DNA of 64,000 bases from Verrucomicrobiia bacterium (GTDB lineage: Bacteria; Verrucomicrobiota; Verrucomicrobiia; Limisphaerales; DSYF01). The notes under the pieces were generated by a model. That model was not told the DNA's origin and ran no database searches. It saw nothing but the letters and a program-made list of their open reading frames with translations. The translations under genes were made by a program, and so were the position numbers. Shown piece after piece: positions 27,001 to 36,803 of this stretch. The stretch covers positions 1 to 64,000 of the forward strand of contig DASTWL010000033.1 of assembly GCA_035765895.1 (NCBI GenBank), read 5' to 3'. The first letter of the stretch is position 1. Every line of letters starts with the position of its first letter.

Positions 27001-28133
27001 CTATTCGTCAATGACCTGGATGCGCTGAAGCGTCAGCACCGGCGTGTTGGGCCACCGCTCATCGATGGATTCCTCGCCGGTTACGATCACATGCAGGCCG
27101 TTGTAGAGGTTGAGGTTCAAATTGGTCGAAGTCGTGTAAAGGTAATCAATCGTGCGGCCGGTATCCATGCCAGCCAGACTGTAATAGCTCGGAGCCTGGA
27201 TGCTGGTGGCATTGCGCACGATGCCTTCGCGCATGACGATGCGCGGGGGCAGCGGCTCGTCCGGCGCCTCAGCCATCTCGGTGTCATTGGTGCCGGCTTC
27301 GTTGGTTACAGCCGCATTGCTGGCCAGAAATGCGGCCAGTTCGTTGGTGTCACCACCCGTTGCAGCGGAAGCGACGTCCGTGGTGTTGGTCGCAATCGGC
27401 TCAACGTCCACGACGGGATTGGTCGAAACCGGTTCGACCGGCGGCTTGACCGCCGTTGGCTGGGCTGCGGCCAGCAGGGTTGCATCCTGCTTGAGGTAGA
27501 TCGCCGAAATGTAGGCCGTGGCGGTGTCCGGCGGCACAATCTTCAGCCATTCGCCTTTGGTGTCGGTGACGGTGACGGTCGTTCCCTTGGTGATGCGGCC
27601 GACGATGCTGTAATTCTCACCAGGCCCGCCGCGCAAATTCAGCTTGGGCGCCGTGACCGCCTTGTTGGCGTCAATGAACGAGCCGAAGATCCAGCAGCCC
27701 GCGTTGGTGGGATAAGCGATGCGCGCCCACTGCCGCATGTCGCCATCCTTGGCCCACTTGTTCTCCACCTGTTCGATCACGGTGACCGTGTCGCCCTTGT
27801 TCATCTGGGTGAGCACCTCGCTCAGGATGGTGCTGCGCCCGCGCACGTTGACGTGGGTGGCATCCACCACGGCCGGGCCGGGCTGGAGGGAAACGGTTTT
27901 TTCGACGATGACGGGCCGCTTGGCGGCGGGTTTTTTCGCCACGGCCTTGGTTTTCTTCACCGGCTTGGCGGTGGCCACCGGCGCGGGCGTGGCCGGCGCA
28001 GCGGTCGGAGCGGTCGCGGGCGTTGCCGGAGCCACGGCCGGTGCCGCGTCAGGCACGACGGGAACTGTGCTGTTCGTTTGAGCCATCAAACCGGTGCTCA
28101 GGAACACCCCCAACACCAGCGCGTAATTCTTCT

Positions 28134-28137
<4 letters not shown>
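27001..28137 (-). CDS. Secreted protein with bacterial SH3 domains
   Basis: A 378-residue exported protein. Signal peptide about 1-19 (MKKNYALVLGVFLSTGLMA), then an Ala/Pro/Thr-rich low-complexity linker and a basic KPVKKTKAVAKKPAAKRP stretch. Two SH3b-like domains follow at about 95-150 (ATHVNVRGRSTILSEVLTQMNKGD) and 155-215 (KLNLRGGPGENYSIVGRITKGT). A Thr/Ala/Asn-rich segment precedes a C-terminal domain of unknown type. SH3b domains usually bind peptidoglycan, so an envelope role is likely. The start overlaps the stop of the pseudouridine synthase by four bases (ATGA). Confidence 0.82.
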
Positions 28138-28844
<707 letters not shown>

Positions 28845-28879
28845 GGGAAAAAGCGCCGCGCAGCATCAAAAGCGGCAAT

Positions 28880-28920
28880 AAAAAGAGCGGAGCGGCGGAC
28901 AAACTCCGCGCTCCGCGCTC
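28880..28920 (-). terminator. Rho-independent terminator after the small basic protein gene
   Basis: A long GC hairpin (about 28885-28920, two small bulges) is followed on the minus strand by TTTTTATT (28884-28877). It starts 17 bases past the stop of the small basic protein gene. Confidence 0.7.
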
Positions 28921-28937
28921 AACAAATGCGAATTGGA

Positions 28938-29093
28938 CTATACTGGCGGCTTGGTCTTGCGCAGACCGGTGATGCGATTGCCGTCCTTCCACTCGCCCGC
29001 CTTGCGGAGGAGTTCGACACGCTCGTAGCGCTTCAGGACATTGCGCTTGCCACCCAGCGTGGAGGCGGCGCGGAGACTGCGATGTTGTGACAT
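28938..29093 (-). CDS. PVC-type small basic protein
   Basis: A 51-residue strongly basic protein beginning MSQHRSLRAASTLGGKRNVL and continuing with KRYERVELLRK. It matches from memory the short protein family restricted to Chlamydiae/Verrucomicrobia relatives (described as small basic protein, possibly ribosome-associated). It has its own promoter-like sequence and a strong terminator, so it is a single-gene unit, consistent with a highly expressed housekeeping protein. Its exact function is not established. Confidence 0.8.
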   Translation of the reverse strand: MSQHRSLRAASTLGGKRNVLKRYERVELLRKAGEWKDGNRITGLRKTKPPV

Positions 29094-29144
29094 AAGCCGG
29101 ATTATCTGGTTAAAAACAACCGCCCCATGCCGGGGCGGACGGGC

Positions 29145-29173
29145 GGTATAACAGATCCCTCCGCGCCTGCCAA
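29145..29173 (-). promoter_or_regulatory. Putative promoter of the small basic protein gene
   Basis: On the minus strand TTGGCA (29173-29168) is followed after exactly 17 bases by TATACC (29150-29145). The rest of the 278-base gap up to 29371 contains GC-rich palindromes but no gene. Confidence 0.55.
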
Positions 29174-29371
29174 TGGGGAATTTAGCCCCGCCGGGGCGCG
29201 GAGCGGCTGGCAGCGAATCCCGGCCGGCCGGCAAGCCGACTGCCCATACCCAAGCACTTCGCCGGCAAGCTTATCAGCAGGACGACCGCACTGACCACTC
29301 CGACCCGGCTCCAAAGCCGTGCGCGAAAAATAATTTCCTGCGCCAGCCGGCAATTTTACCCTGCGCTCACC

Positions 29372-30439
29372 ATGAAAAAGCGCAGCCAAGGGAGTGGTCT
29401 GACCATCTTGCTGATCTTCGGACTGTTCTGGACGGCGCTGGTGGGCACTTTCGATGGTTTGCTGGGCTGCAATTTCTACCGGCAGGTGCGCGCCTCCCAT
29501 TTTGCCCAAACCACCGGCCAGGTCACCGCCAGCGAGGTCACTCACCATCGCGGGTCCAAGGGTGGCACCACCTACGGCGTCAGCATTCATTACAACTACA
29601 CGGTGGACGGTCAGAAATTCTCCGGCGACCGTTACCGCTACGCCAACTGGTCGTCCTCCGATTCCCAGTGGGCTCACGACGCAGTTGCGCAAAACCCCGT
29701 TGGCGCCGCGGTGCCGGTCTTCTACAACCCCAAGAATCCCCAGGACTCGCTGTTGAGTCCGGGCGTGACCGGCGGCGATTGCTTTATGCTCCTGTTTCTG
29801 ACGCCGTTCAATGTGGTCATGCTGGGGATTTGGTCGCTCCCGTGCGCTGCGTTGCGGCGCAAATGGCGGCCATCCGATTGTGGCGGCGTAAAGTGGACCA
29901 CCGACGGTCGCCGGTTGCGGGTTCGTTTGCCGCGGTATTCACCCTGGGTCATCGGCCTGGCCACCATCGGGTTGACCTCGTTTTTGGCCACGTTTGTGGT
30001 CGCATTGAGCGGCGGTTTTCACCCCCGGTTTGCCGTGGTCATGGGCACCTGGGGCTTGATCCTGGTGCTGGGCGCCGGCGTGGCGCTGTGGACTTGGCGC
30101 CGGCAACGGAGCGGACAGTCGGATCTGGTCATTGACGAAATCGAAGGCACGGTGCAACTGCCCGCCACTTTCAGCCGCAAGTTCCCGCAGACCGTGCCCC
30201 TCGCCGCCTTGGGCGAGGTCGAGGTGGAAACCATCGCGAATCGCGGCAGCCGCGGCGGCACGACCTACTCCTACGCCGTCACACTCCCCTGCGACGGCGG
30301 CTCACAAAAGCTCACGGAATGGTATGACGAACAGCGGGCCCGCGATTTTGCCGGCTGGTTGCGCCAGCGTCTCAAACCGGCCGAGCCGGCTGCGCCACCG
30401 CGCAAAACGAAATGGCCCGACACCCTGCCCGTCACCTAG
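29372..30439 (+). CDS. DUF3592 membrane protein
   Basis: A 355-residue protein with a first helix at about 9-30 and an extracytoplasmic DUF3592 domain at about 40-125 (TTGQVTASEVTHHRGSKGGT, then VPVFYNPKNPQDSLL). Two further helices are at about 130-155 and 190-232, and a C-terminal cytosolic domain contains SRGGTTYSYAVTL, which repeats the theme of the first domain. The family role is unknown. The start codon follows a TACCCT box by nine bases with no clear ribosome site. Confidence 0.75.
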   Translation: MKKRSQGSGLTILLIFGLFWTALVGTFDGLLGCNFYRQVRASHFAQTTGQVTASEVTHHRGSKGGTTYGVSIHYNYTVDGQKFSGDRYRYANWSSSDSQWAHDAVAQNPVGAAVPVFYNPKNPQDSLLSPGVTGGDCFMLLFLTPFNVVMLGIWSLPCAALRRKWRPSDCGGVKWTTDGRRLRVRLPRYSPWVIGLATIGLTSFLATFVVALSGGFHPRFAVVMGTWGLILVLGAGVALWTWRRQRSGQSDLVIDEIEGTVQLPATFSRKFPQTVPLAALGEVEVETIANRGSRGGTTYSYAVTLPCDGGSQKLTEWYDEQRARDFAGWLRQRLKPAEPAAPPRKTKWPDTLPVT

Positions 30440-30448
30440 ACTCATCGC

Positions 30449-30856
30449 GTGCATTCACCGGCAGCCAGCAAGCAAACCGTCATCCGCTACGTGGAAGCCT
30501 TCAACCGCCGGGATTATCCGGCACTGACCGCCGTGTTGGCGCCCGACGCCACGGTGCAGGGCGTGCTGGGCTGGGGCAACCCCGACCAGGCGTTGCCAAT
30601 CTGGCGCGAACTGCACGCAGCGTTCGACCTCCAGCTCGCGATTGAAAGCCTGGTCGCCGAGGGGAACTTTGTGGCCGTGCGCTACACCGAACGCGGCAAG
30701 TTCATCGGACCGTTTCGCGGGCAGGCGCCAACCGGAAACACGTTCGAGCTGGTCGCAATGGAATGGCTTGAACTGCGCGACGGCCGGATCTGCCGCCGTT
30801 GGGGCGCCCGCGATCACGCTGCCCAAGCCCGCCAGCTGGGGTTGAAATTGAATTAA
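30449..30856 (+). CDS. SnoaL/NTF2-like protein
   Basis: A 135-residue protein of the NTF2-like alpha+beta cone fold, close to SnoaL-type ester cyclases of unknown function. It has an N-terminal helix (QTVIRYVEAFNRRDYPALTAV), a strand with AVRYTERGKFIGPF and an ending with EWLELRDGRICRRWGARDH. The start is GTG at 30449, and a TAGACT box sits six bases before it. The substrate is unknown. It follows the DUF3592 gene by nine bases. Confidence 0.75.
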   Translation: MHSPAASKQTVIRYVEAFNRRDYPALTAVLAPDATVQGVLGWGNPDQALPIWRELHAAFDLQLAIESLVAEGNFVAVRYTERGKFIGPFRGQAPTGNTFELVAMEWLELRDGRICRRWGARDHAAQARQLGLKLN

Positions 30857-30865
30857 CCGCGGCGC

Positions 30866-32662
30866 TCAAAACGGCCAGAACCGCGGGATGAACCACACGG
30901 CCAGCGCCCAGAAAATCAGGTTCAACGGCAGGCCGACCTTGAGGAAGTCCGTGAAGCGATATCCGCCCGCGCCATAGACCATCGTGTTGGTCTGGTAACC
31001 CACCGGCGTCGCAAAACTCGTCGAGGCCGCGAACGTCACGGCCATCAACAACGGTTTCGGATCCACGCCCAGATGGGTCGCCGTGGAAATGGCAATCGGC
31101 GCCAGCAGCACGGCCGCCGCGTTGTTGCTCATCACTTCGGTCAGCAATGCCGTGATGAAATACAGCGCGGCGAGCACCACCAGCGGACCGAACTGGCCGA
31201 TCCAGCCGAGCAGATGGTCGGCAAAAAAACGCGCCGCCCCGGACTTTTCCAGCGCCAGCCCGAGCGGCAGCACGCCCGCGAGCAGGAAAACCACCTTCCA
31301 ATCAATCGCCCGATAGGCTTGCGCCAGTGTCAGGCAGCGCGTGAGCACCATGCCCAGCGCACCGAGAATGGCCGAGACAAGAATCGGCATGACATTCAAC
31401 GCCGCCAACGCCACCGCGCCGCCGATGATGAGCAGGGCCGTCAAGGCGCGCCCTGTCCGCAGCGCCGGTGTGTCCACCTCCGAGAGCACCACGATGTCGT
31501 CGTTGGCGCGTAGCCGGTGCAAATCCGCGCGGCGCAGGAGCAGCAGCAGCGCATCGCCAAATTCGAGCCGCACCCCCGCCAGCTTTTCGCGCAACACCTG
31601 GCCGTGCCGTTGCAGCGCGAGGACGATGGCATCGTAGCGCCACCGAAAATCCGCCTCGGCCAGCGTGCGATTGGCAAGCCGGGAACGCGGCGACACGAGC
31701 GCCTCAACCAGCACCAGTTCCTGGTTCGCCAGCGTTTCATCCTTCAGCTTGAACTCGGATTCAATCTCAAGCCCGGTCCGCGCGCGCAGCTCCATCAGAT
31801 TCGCCACCTTGCCGCGGACGAGCAGGATGTCGCCGGCCTGCAGTTGCGCGTCGTCCGGCGTCCAAATGCGCCGGTCGCCCCGCAGAATCTCCAGCACCGT
31901 GACGTCATGGCGCTCGCCCAGCTGGCTTTCGGTCACCGTTTTGCCGATCAGCGGCGAATCGCGCAGCACACGCACCTCGGTGAGATACTCGCGCAACTGG
32001 TAGGTTTCGGTCAGTTGAACGCCGCGACGGTCGGGCAAGAGCCACCGGCTCGCGAGCAGCAAATAAACGCTGCCCACGCCAAGCAGAATCACGCCGAGCG
32101 GGCTCATCTCAAACAGACGAAAGGCGCCCGCGCCCGCCTTCTCCGAAATTGAACTGACCAGCAGATTGGTCGAAGTGCCGATGAGCGTGCAGACGCCGCC
32201 GAACTGCGACGCGAACGAGAGGGGAATCAACACCCGCGACGGCGGCAGGTTGTGGCGGGCGCACACCAGCAGCACCAGCGGCAGAAAAACGGCGACCGTG
32301 GCGGTGTTGTTGATGAACGCGGACACCACGCCCACCACCAGCATCATCACGGTGAGCAGCACGGTTTGATGCCGGCCCAGCCGGATGAACACCTGGCCAA
32401 CCGTGGCCAGCGCGCCGGTCTTTTCCAAGCCGGCGCTCAGGACCAGCATGGCCGCCACGGTGACGACGGCCGGATTGCTGAAGCCCGACAACGCCTCCGG
32501 CAGCGTGATCCATTTTGCCGCGTCCACCCAGCCCGTCGCGGGCCCGACTGCGGCGACCAGCAGCAACAGACCCAGCACCAGGAGCGACACCAGTTCCACC
32601 GGCAAACGCTCGGTGACAAACAGCGCAAGCGCCCCCGCCAGCAGCACCAGCACAAGCAGCAT
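30866..32662 (-). CDS. SLC13/DASS-family permease with two RCK-C (TrkA-C) domains
   Basis: A 598-residue inner-membrane transporter. Four or five helices lie within the first 190 residues (starting MLLVLVLLAGALALFV). Two cytosolic TrkA-C domains follow at about 205-290 (REYLTEVRVLRDSPLIGKTV) and 300-380, then six or more further helices. Two SNxx/TNLL-like half-motifs of the DASS family (STNLLVSS near 150 and SNNAAAVLL near 520) are visible. It probably moves a divalent anion such as sulfate with Na+. The frame is open 33 codons earlier, but the start at 32662 precedes the first helix directly. Confidence 0.88.
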   Translation of the reverse strand: MLLVLVLLAGALALFVTERLPVELVSLLVLGLLLLVAAVGPATGWVDAAKWITLPEALSGFSNPAVVTVAAMLVLSAGLEKTGALATVGQVFIRLGRHQTVLLTVMMLVVGVVSAFINNTATVAVFLPLVLLVCARHNLPPSRVLIPLSFASQFGGVCTLIGTSTNLLVSSISEKAGAGAFRLFEMSPLGVILLGVGSVYLLLASRWLLPDRRGVQLTETYQLREYLTEVRVLRDSPLIGKTVTESQLGERHDVTVLEILRGDRRIWTPDDAQLQAGDILLVRGKVANLMELRARTGLEIESEFKLKDETLANQELVLVEALVSPRSRLANRTLAEADFRWRYDAIVLALQRHGQVLREKLAGVRLEFGDALLLLLRRADLHRLRANDDIVVLSEVDTPALRTGRALTALLIIGGAVALAALNVMPILVSAILGALGMVLTRCLTLAQAYRAIDWKVVFLLAGVLPLGLALEKSGAARFFADHLLGWIGQFGPLVVLAALYFITALLTEVMSNNAAAVLLAPIAISTATHLGVDPKPLLMAVTFAASTSFATPVGYQTNTMVYGAGGYRFTDFLKVGLPLNLIFWALAVWFIPRFWPF

Positions 32663-32759
32663 TTCCACGCGCGAAACTATGGCAGGGCCTCGCGGCGCAC
32701 GCCATCCCGGATCGCGTTGCGCGGGTTGACGACGGAGCCAATCGGTCCGAAGTTTTCCC

Positions 32760-33167
32760 ATGAAAACCTTGTGCTACTTAATCCCGTTGCTGGGGACGGC
32801 CCTGCTCGCGACCGCCGCGGAACCCGCCCAGTCCAATTTCAACACGCGACCGCTGACGCTTTCAGCCCCGACAAATTCCACCGTCACCAGCGCCGTTGAT
32901 GTGGTCAACGCCGCGGACAAAACGTTTGACCGGCAAATCAGCCAGCAGCTCATCCGGTCCGGCGCGCTCACCGTCAAGCCGCCGTCCTCGCCCGGCCGCG
33001 CGCTGTTGCAATCACTCAATCCTTTTGCCCCGGTGAAGCGCGCCCTGCAAACGCCGTGGCTGAGCCGGGCGGCCTGGAGCACCGCGGCCACCTCCGCCGG
33101 GCACGGCACCACGCCGATTGAAATGTGCCATGAATCGCATTTCGGAGTGGTGGTGGTAAGCCGCTGA
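32760..33167 (+). CDS. Small secreted protein of unknown function
   Basis: A 135-residue protein with a signal peptide (1-19, MKTLCYLIPLLGTALLATA) and a polar, Ser/Thr/Ala-rich mature part. No domain is recognised. It is divergent from the SLC13 permease and converges with the M48 protease gene. Confidence 0.55.
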   Translation: MKTLCYLIPLLGTALLATAAEPAQSNFNTRPLTLSAPTNSTVTSAVDVVNAADKTFDRQISQQLIRSGALTVKPPSSPGRALLQSLNPFAPVKRALQTPWLSRAAWSTAATSAGHGTTPIEMCHESHFGVVVVSR

Positions 33168-33201
33168 GGATCGCCCGGAGCACTCCCACTCCGCCCGCCA
33201 T

Positions 33202-34443
33202 TCAAGGTTGCGATGGTTGCAACGCCCGCTCGCGTTCGACCAGGGTTGGGTGCGAGTAGTAGAACCCGCTGTAGAACGGATGCGGCGTGAGGTTGCTCAG
33301 GTTCTTCTCGTTGAGCTTGCGCAGGGCACTGACCAGCGGAGCGGCGTCGTGCATGATGTCCCTCGCGAACGCATCGGCTTCGTATTCGTAGCGGCGCGTC
33401 AGCCCGTGCGTCAGCGGGGACAACCAGAACAGCACCACGCCCGCCAGCAAGCCAAAGAGCACCAGCACCGGCGCGAGGCCGGCGTCCGGCGGGAAACCGA
33501 ACGCCCCGGCAAACCACGATTGCCGCGCCAGCCAGGCCAGCGCCGCAAACGCGATCAGCGAACCGGCGGCCGACAGCGCGAGCATTTTGGCGATGTGCCG
33601 CCGCCGCCAGTGGCCGATCTCATGCGCCAGCACCGCCTCCAATTCCGGTTCGGCCAGTTGCGCGATGAGCGTGTCAAACAGGACGATTTTTCGCAGCCGG
33701 CCAAACCCGGTGAAAAAGGCGTTGGAATGTTTGGACCGCCGGCTTCCGTCCATCACCTGAATGCTCGCGGCGCGGAAGCTTGTTTTCTGGGCCAGCGCGA
33801 GCAGCCGTTCGCGCAACGAGCCTTCCGGCAACGGCGTGAGTTTGTTGAAGAGCGGCAGAATCAACACGGGCGCGAGCACGGACATCAGCAGTTGAAAGGC
33901 GAGCAGCGCCGCCCAGGCCCACAACCACCACATCGCGCCGGCCCAGGCGAAGCATTGCAGCACGAGCACCAGGAGCGGATAGCCCAGCAGCGCGCCGAGC
34001 AGCAGGCCCTTGACCCGGTCCAGCCACCACGTCGCCTGGGTGGTGGTGTTGAAGCCGAAGCGCGCTTCAAGGCGGAATTGATTCCACCATTGCAGCGGCA
34101 GGCTGACGAATGAGAGCGCCACAAACACGACGAACAGAAAGGCGGCACCAGCCCAGGCGGATTGCGGGTTGAACTTCGCAAAGCCCCACGGCAGCACGCC
34201 GCTGAAGAGCACCGCCAGCAGCACAAGCAAATCGAACGTGGCCTCAAACTGGCTGAAGCGGCTGTTCGCGAGCGTGTATTGGACGGACTTTGCATAGGTT
34301 GCATCGTCCATCACGCCGCGGAAAGCTTCGGGCACGGCGGCAGCGTGCGTGCGAACATGGCGTTGGTTGAGGCGGTCGAGCCACAGTTGCGCGAACCAGC
34401 GCGCAATGAGCAGTCCCGCAGCGGTGATGGCCATGCCGTTCAT
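33202..34443 (-). CDS. M48 (Ste24/CAAX-type) membrane metallopeptidase
   Basis: A 413-residue polytopic zinc protease. Several helices precede the catalytic HEIGH motif (VLAHEIGHWRRRHI near 275), with the third ligand Glu in YEYEADAFARDI near 352. The N-terminal helices (1-190) and two helices after the zinc site match the Ste24 topology. Length agrees with Ste24 (about 420). It probably handles membrane-protein quality control or processing. Its start overlaps the stop of the upstream secreted protein by four bases (ATGA). Confidence 0.9.
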   Translation of the reverse strand: MNGMAITAAGLLIARWFAQLWLDRLNQRHVRTHAAAVPEAFRGVMDDATYAKSVQYTLANSRFSQFEATFDLLVLLAVLFSGVLPWGFAKFNPQSAWAGAAFLFVVFVALSFVSLPLQWWNQFRLEARFGFNTTTQATWWLDRVKGLLLGALLGYPLLVLVLQCFAWAGAMWWLWAWAALLAFQLLMSVLAPVLILPLFNKLTPLPEGSLRERLLALAQKTSFRAASIQVMDGSRRSKHSNAFFTGFGRLRKIVLFDTLIAQLAEPELEAVLAHEIGHWRRRHIAKMLALSAAGSLIAFAALAWLARQSWFAGAFGFPPDAGLAPVLVLFGLLAGVVLFWLSPLTHGLTRRYEYEADAFARDIMHDAAPLVSALRKLNEKNLSNLTPHPFYSGFYYSHPTLVERERALQPSQP

Positions 34444-35381
34444 TGCCCGTCCCCGGCGGATTTTTCGGCCAGGGAGGCAGCCGTGCTCCATTCGCGCATC
34501 ATGGCTTCAACTTGTGACAGGGTTCCCACCGGCACAAGCATGCGATAAGAGTAGTCACCAGTGGGCAGGCCCTTCGCGCCATGCACGCGGAAAACGCAGT
34601 TCCATTTCACCACGCGGTGATCGGCGAATTTCCACCGGCCATAGCTCGGGCCGGTCGTGTTCGGTTGCGCCTGCGGCGGGGCGAAGATGCCCATCGCATG
34701 GCGACCATCGGGCGTGGCGAGCACGACGGGATTCCGAATTTCGCCGGGGCCATCACTGAGCGGCTCCAGCTTTTTTGCCGCCGGGCTGAACTGCCAGAAT
34801 TCGGAAAACTCCGGCGGCATGTAGCCGGTCAGCGCTTCGAATTGTGCCGCGGTATGCTGTGCGTTCGCTGGCACGGTAAAGGTCACCCGATAATCCAGCG
34901 CCTGCGGCCAGCGCTCATAACCAATGCGAACGTCCTTCGTCAGGACATAATCGGAGAGCGTGTTGGTGTTGCGCGCGAGTTGGCCGTCCGAGCGCTCGCC
35001 AGGCGCGAGCCAGAAGGCCATTTGCGTCCGCGTGTGCAGGTGGTTGCCGTCCGCGGCAAGTTCCAGCAAACGGCTGGTCGAGTTCGGCCCGACATGGTCG
35101 CGGCGCGAGCCGGCCTCGGTGGGATTGAACGTCTCGGCGTTCGCCTGGGGCGCGTTGTCGAAGGAGCAGGCGGATTGCAATTGCCGGCCGTGGTCGGTGC
35201 TGTTGATGAATTCGCGTCCGTTCCACGTCAGGGAATGAATCGCCCCCGCCAGCCGTATGGTCGTGGTGATGACGATTTCGGACCTGCCCGCCGGCGCGCG
35301 GATCACGGCGTCGCCGGCTGGCCCGGCTTGCAGCGGCATCGCAGCCAGCGTGAGCAGGATTGAAAGGTGAAGCGGCCACAT
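34440..35381 (-). CDS. Secreted protein of unknown function
   Basis: A 313-residue protein with a signal peptide (1-19, ending PLQA). The mature part is beta-rich with many Trp/Tyr residues (RLAGAIHSLTWNGREFIN, DYRVTFTVPANAQHTAAQFE). It resembles a galactose-mutarotase-like sandwich in composition, but no motif settles this. It is translationally coupled to the M48 protease, so the two probably act together. Confidence 0.6.
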   Translation of the reverse strand: MWPLHLSILLTLAAMPLQAGPAGDAVIRAPAGRSEIVITTTIRLAGAIHSLTWNGREFINSTDHGRQLQSACSFDNAPQANAETFNPTEAGSRRDHVGPNSTSRLLELAADGNHLHTRTQMAFWLAPGERSDGQLARNTNTLSDYVLTKDVRIGYERWPQALDYRVTFTVPANAQHTAAQFEALTGYMPPEFSEFWQFSPAAKKLEPLSDGPGEIRNPVVLATPDGRHAMGIFAPPQAQPNTTGPSYGRWKFADHRVVKWNCVFRVHGAKGLPTGDYSYRMLVPVGTLSQVEAMMREWSTAASLAEKSAGDGQ

Positions 35382-35421
35382 GCCGCCAGCTTGAAACAGG
35401 CGCGCTAAAGAAGCAAACCGC

Positions 35422-35744
35422 GGCTCAGCCTTCTACCACTTCAACTCCGGCAAGCGGCGGGCGACTTCCTCGGCGTTGGCGCGGCTGTTGAAGCTGCTGA
35501 TGCGGAAGAAGCCTTCGCCCTTTGAACCAAAACCGCTGCCGGGAGTGATGACGACGTTCGCCTCCTTCAGAATCTTGTCGAACGCGTCCCAGCTCGTGAC
35601 GCCTTTGGGCGTGCGGACCCAGATGTAGGGCGCGTTCTCGCCGCCGAAAACTTTCAGTCCGGCCTTCTTTGCGCCCTTGCGCAGAATCGCCGCGTTGCCC
35701 ATGTAGTGCTCGATGAGCGCCTTCACCTGCTGCTTGCCTTCGGG
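35422..35744 (-). repeat. 323-bp direct repeat, copy A (duplicated dapL 3' end)
   Basis: Copy A matches 36804-37126 over its full 323 bases with no gap and 13 differences that I count by eye (about 96% identity). Both copies are on the minus strand and are separated by 1,059 bases. The match covers the last 103 codons and stop of dapL plus 11 bases beyond. Confidence 0.95.
35433..35744 (-). pseudogene. Truncated second copy of the dapL 3' end
   Basis: It encodes the last 103 residues of LL-diaminopimelate aminotransferase with a single residue change against the intact copy (F for Y in the [11 protein letters not shown] segment). An in-frame TGA lies directly at its 5' edge. The PLP lysine and most of the fold are missing, so it cannot be a working aminotransferase. 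A GTG at 35726 could start a 97-residue peptide, but nothing shows that it does. Confidence 0.9.
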
Positions 35745-35786
35745 TCAGTGCAACCCCTCTTCGGCATCGCAGTGTGGTCCTGCTAT

Positions 35787-36620
35787 TCAAGGGATTCCAA
35801 CGACCCGGTAGAAACGGAAGTTCAGATTGGATGTGTCGCCGTCAATCACCCCAAAAACACTCGCCACGGGCACGTTGGTGGCGATGGGTAACCAGTTCTG
35901 TAAATCCGTGCAGGCCTCAACGAGATAGGTGTGGCCCGGTGTTGCACCGGTCACTGTTAACTGGAGCCCGCCCTTTTTGAGCAGCCTGACATCGGAGATC
36001 CGCATGGAGCCGGGTGAAGCCACGCCTGCTGCTGCGCTCGTGGTTTGATAGCCCGCGAACTGGACCCGGTTGCTGTTCCCGTTCCAGAAACGACTCGTGG
36101 GGGCCACGGTTGGCACCAACGCGTCGCAGTCCTTTGTGCCGTCACCCAGCATGGTCCAGAATTCCGTGGCCAGCAGGACCGGCGCATTTGTCGCCAGCCC
36201 AAACGCACTATAGTTGATGTCGCCAGCGGCGAACTGGACCGCGTCCGCGTCACCATCGCCTTCCAAATCCGATCTGGCAGCAGGAATTTTCAGCGCGAAT
36301 CGCCACATTTCTTCGCCCCAGCTCATTGCGATGAACTGGCCAGAAGCAGCTTGAGGCTGAACAAAGCCTGTTTTGGTGCTGGCGATGGTTACCGCGAAGT
36401 CCGACAGCCCGATCGCATCGGTCCCGTGCATCTCACCCCAGACCTCGACGGCGAAGCCCGCATTTGAGGAAATGGGCCCGCTGGGGATCACGAGCCAAAC
36501 ATCAAATGTGGCGCCAGATAACCAACCTGCCCCAAAAAGCATGATCACTCCGAGAATCGTCGTAATCGATTGTCCACTTCGCCTTACCCTGCATCCAACA
36601 AGTTTGAATCCAGTTTTCAT
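35787..36620 (-). CDS. Secreted protein with cohesin-like region and Trp/FYR C-terminal module
   Basis: A 277-residue protein inserted between the two dapL copies. The signal peptide lies at about 20-38 (TTILGVIMLFGAGWLSGA). The central beta-rich domain with DLEGDGDADAVQFAAGDINYS has Asp-rich turns and resembles cohesin/dockerin-type calcium-binding proteins only loosely. The C-terminus (about 215-277) is a module of the type YLVEACTDLQNWLPI ... FRFYRVV found in three other proteins of this window. GGGAGG eight bases before the ATG supports the start at 36620. The sequence looks less GC-rich than its surroundings. Confidence 0.65.
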   Translation of the reverse strand: MKTGFKLVGCRVRRSGQSITTILGVIMLFGAGWLSGATFDVWLVIPSGPISSNAGFAVEVWGEMHGTDAIGLSDFAVTIASTKTGFVQPQAASGQFIAMSWGEEMWRFALKIPAARSDLEGDGDADAVQFAAGDINYSAFGLATNAPVLLATEFWTMLGDGTKDCDALVPTVAPTSRFWNGNSNRVQFAGYQTTSAAAGVASPGSMRISDVRLLKKGGLQLTVTGATPGHTYLVEACTDLQNWLPIATNVPVASVFGVIDGDTSNLNFRFYRVVGIP

Positions 36621-36803
36621 GGCGGACGCCTCCCGGTCCGGGTCATGAGGATGACTCTGCTTCAAAAATACCCTCCGACGAGAAACGATCAGGGTCAACT
36701 CACCAAGGGCGGAATTGATCCTGAGGAATGCTTCAAACAAGGCAGAATAATCCGCACTGTTGGTGCCACACGCCTTGCATTCCCTGCACCGATAGGTTCG
36801 GCT

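Noticed and set aside
35745-36803. Insertion sequence between the dapL copies
   Set aside because: No transposase, terminal inverted repeats or target duplication are visible at the edges, so a recombination event fits better than transposition.
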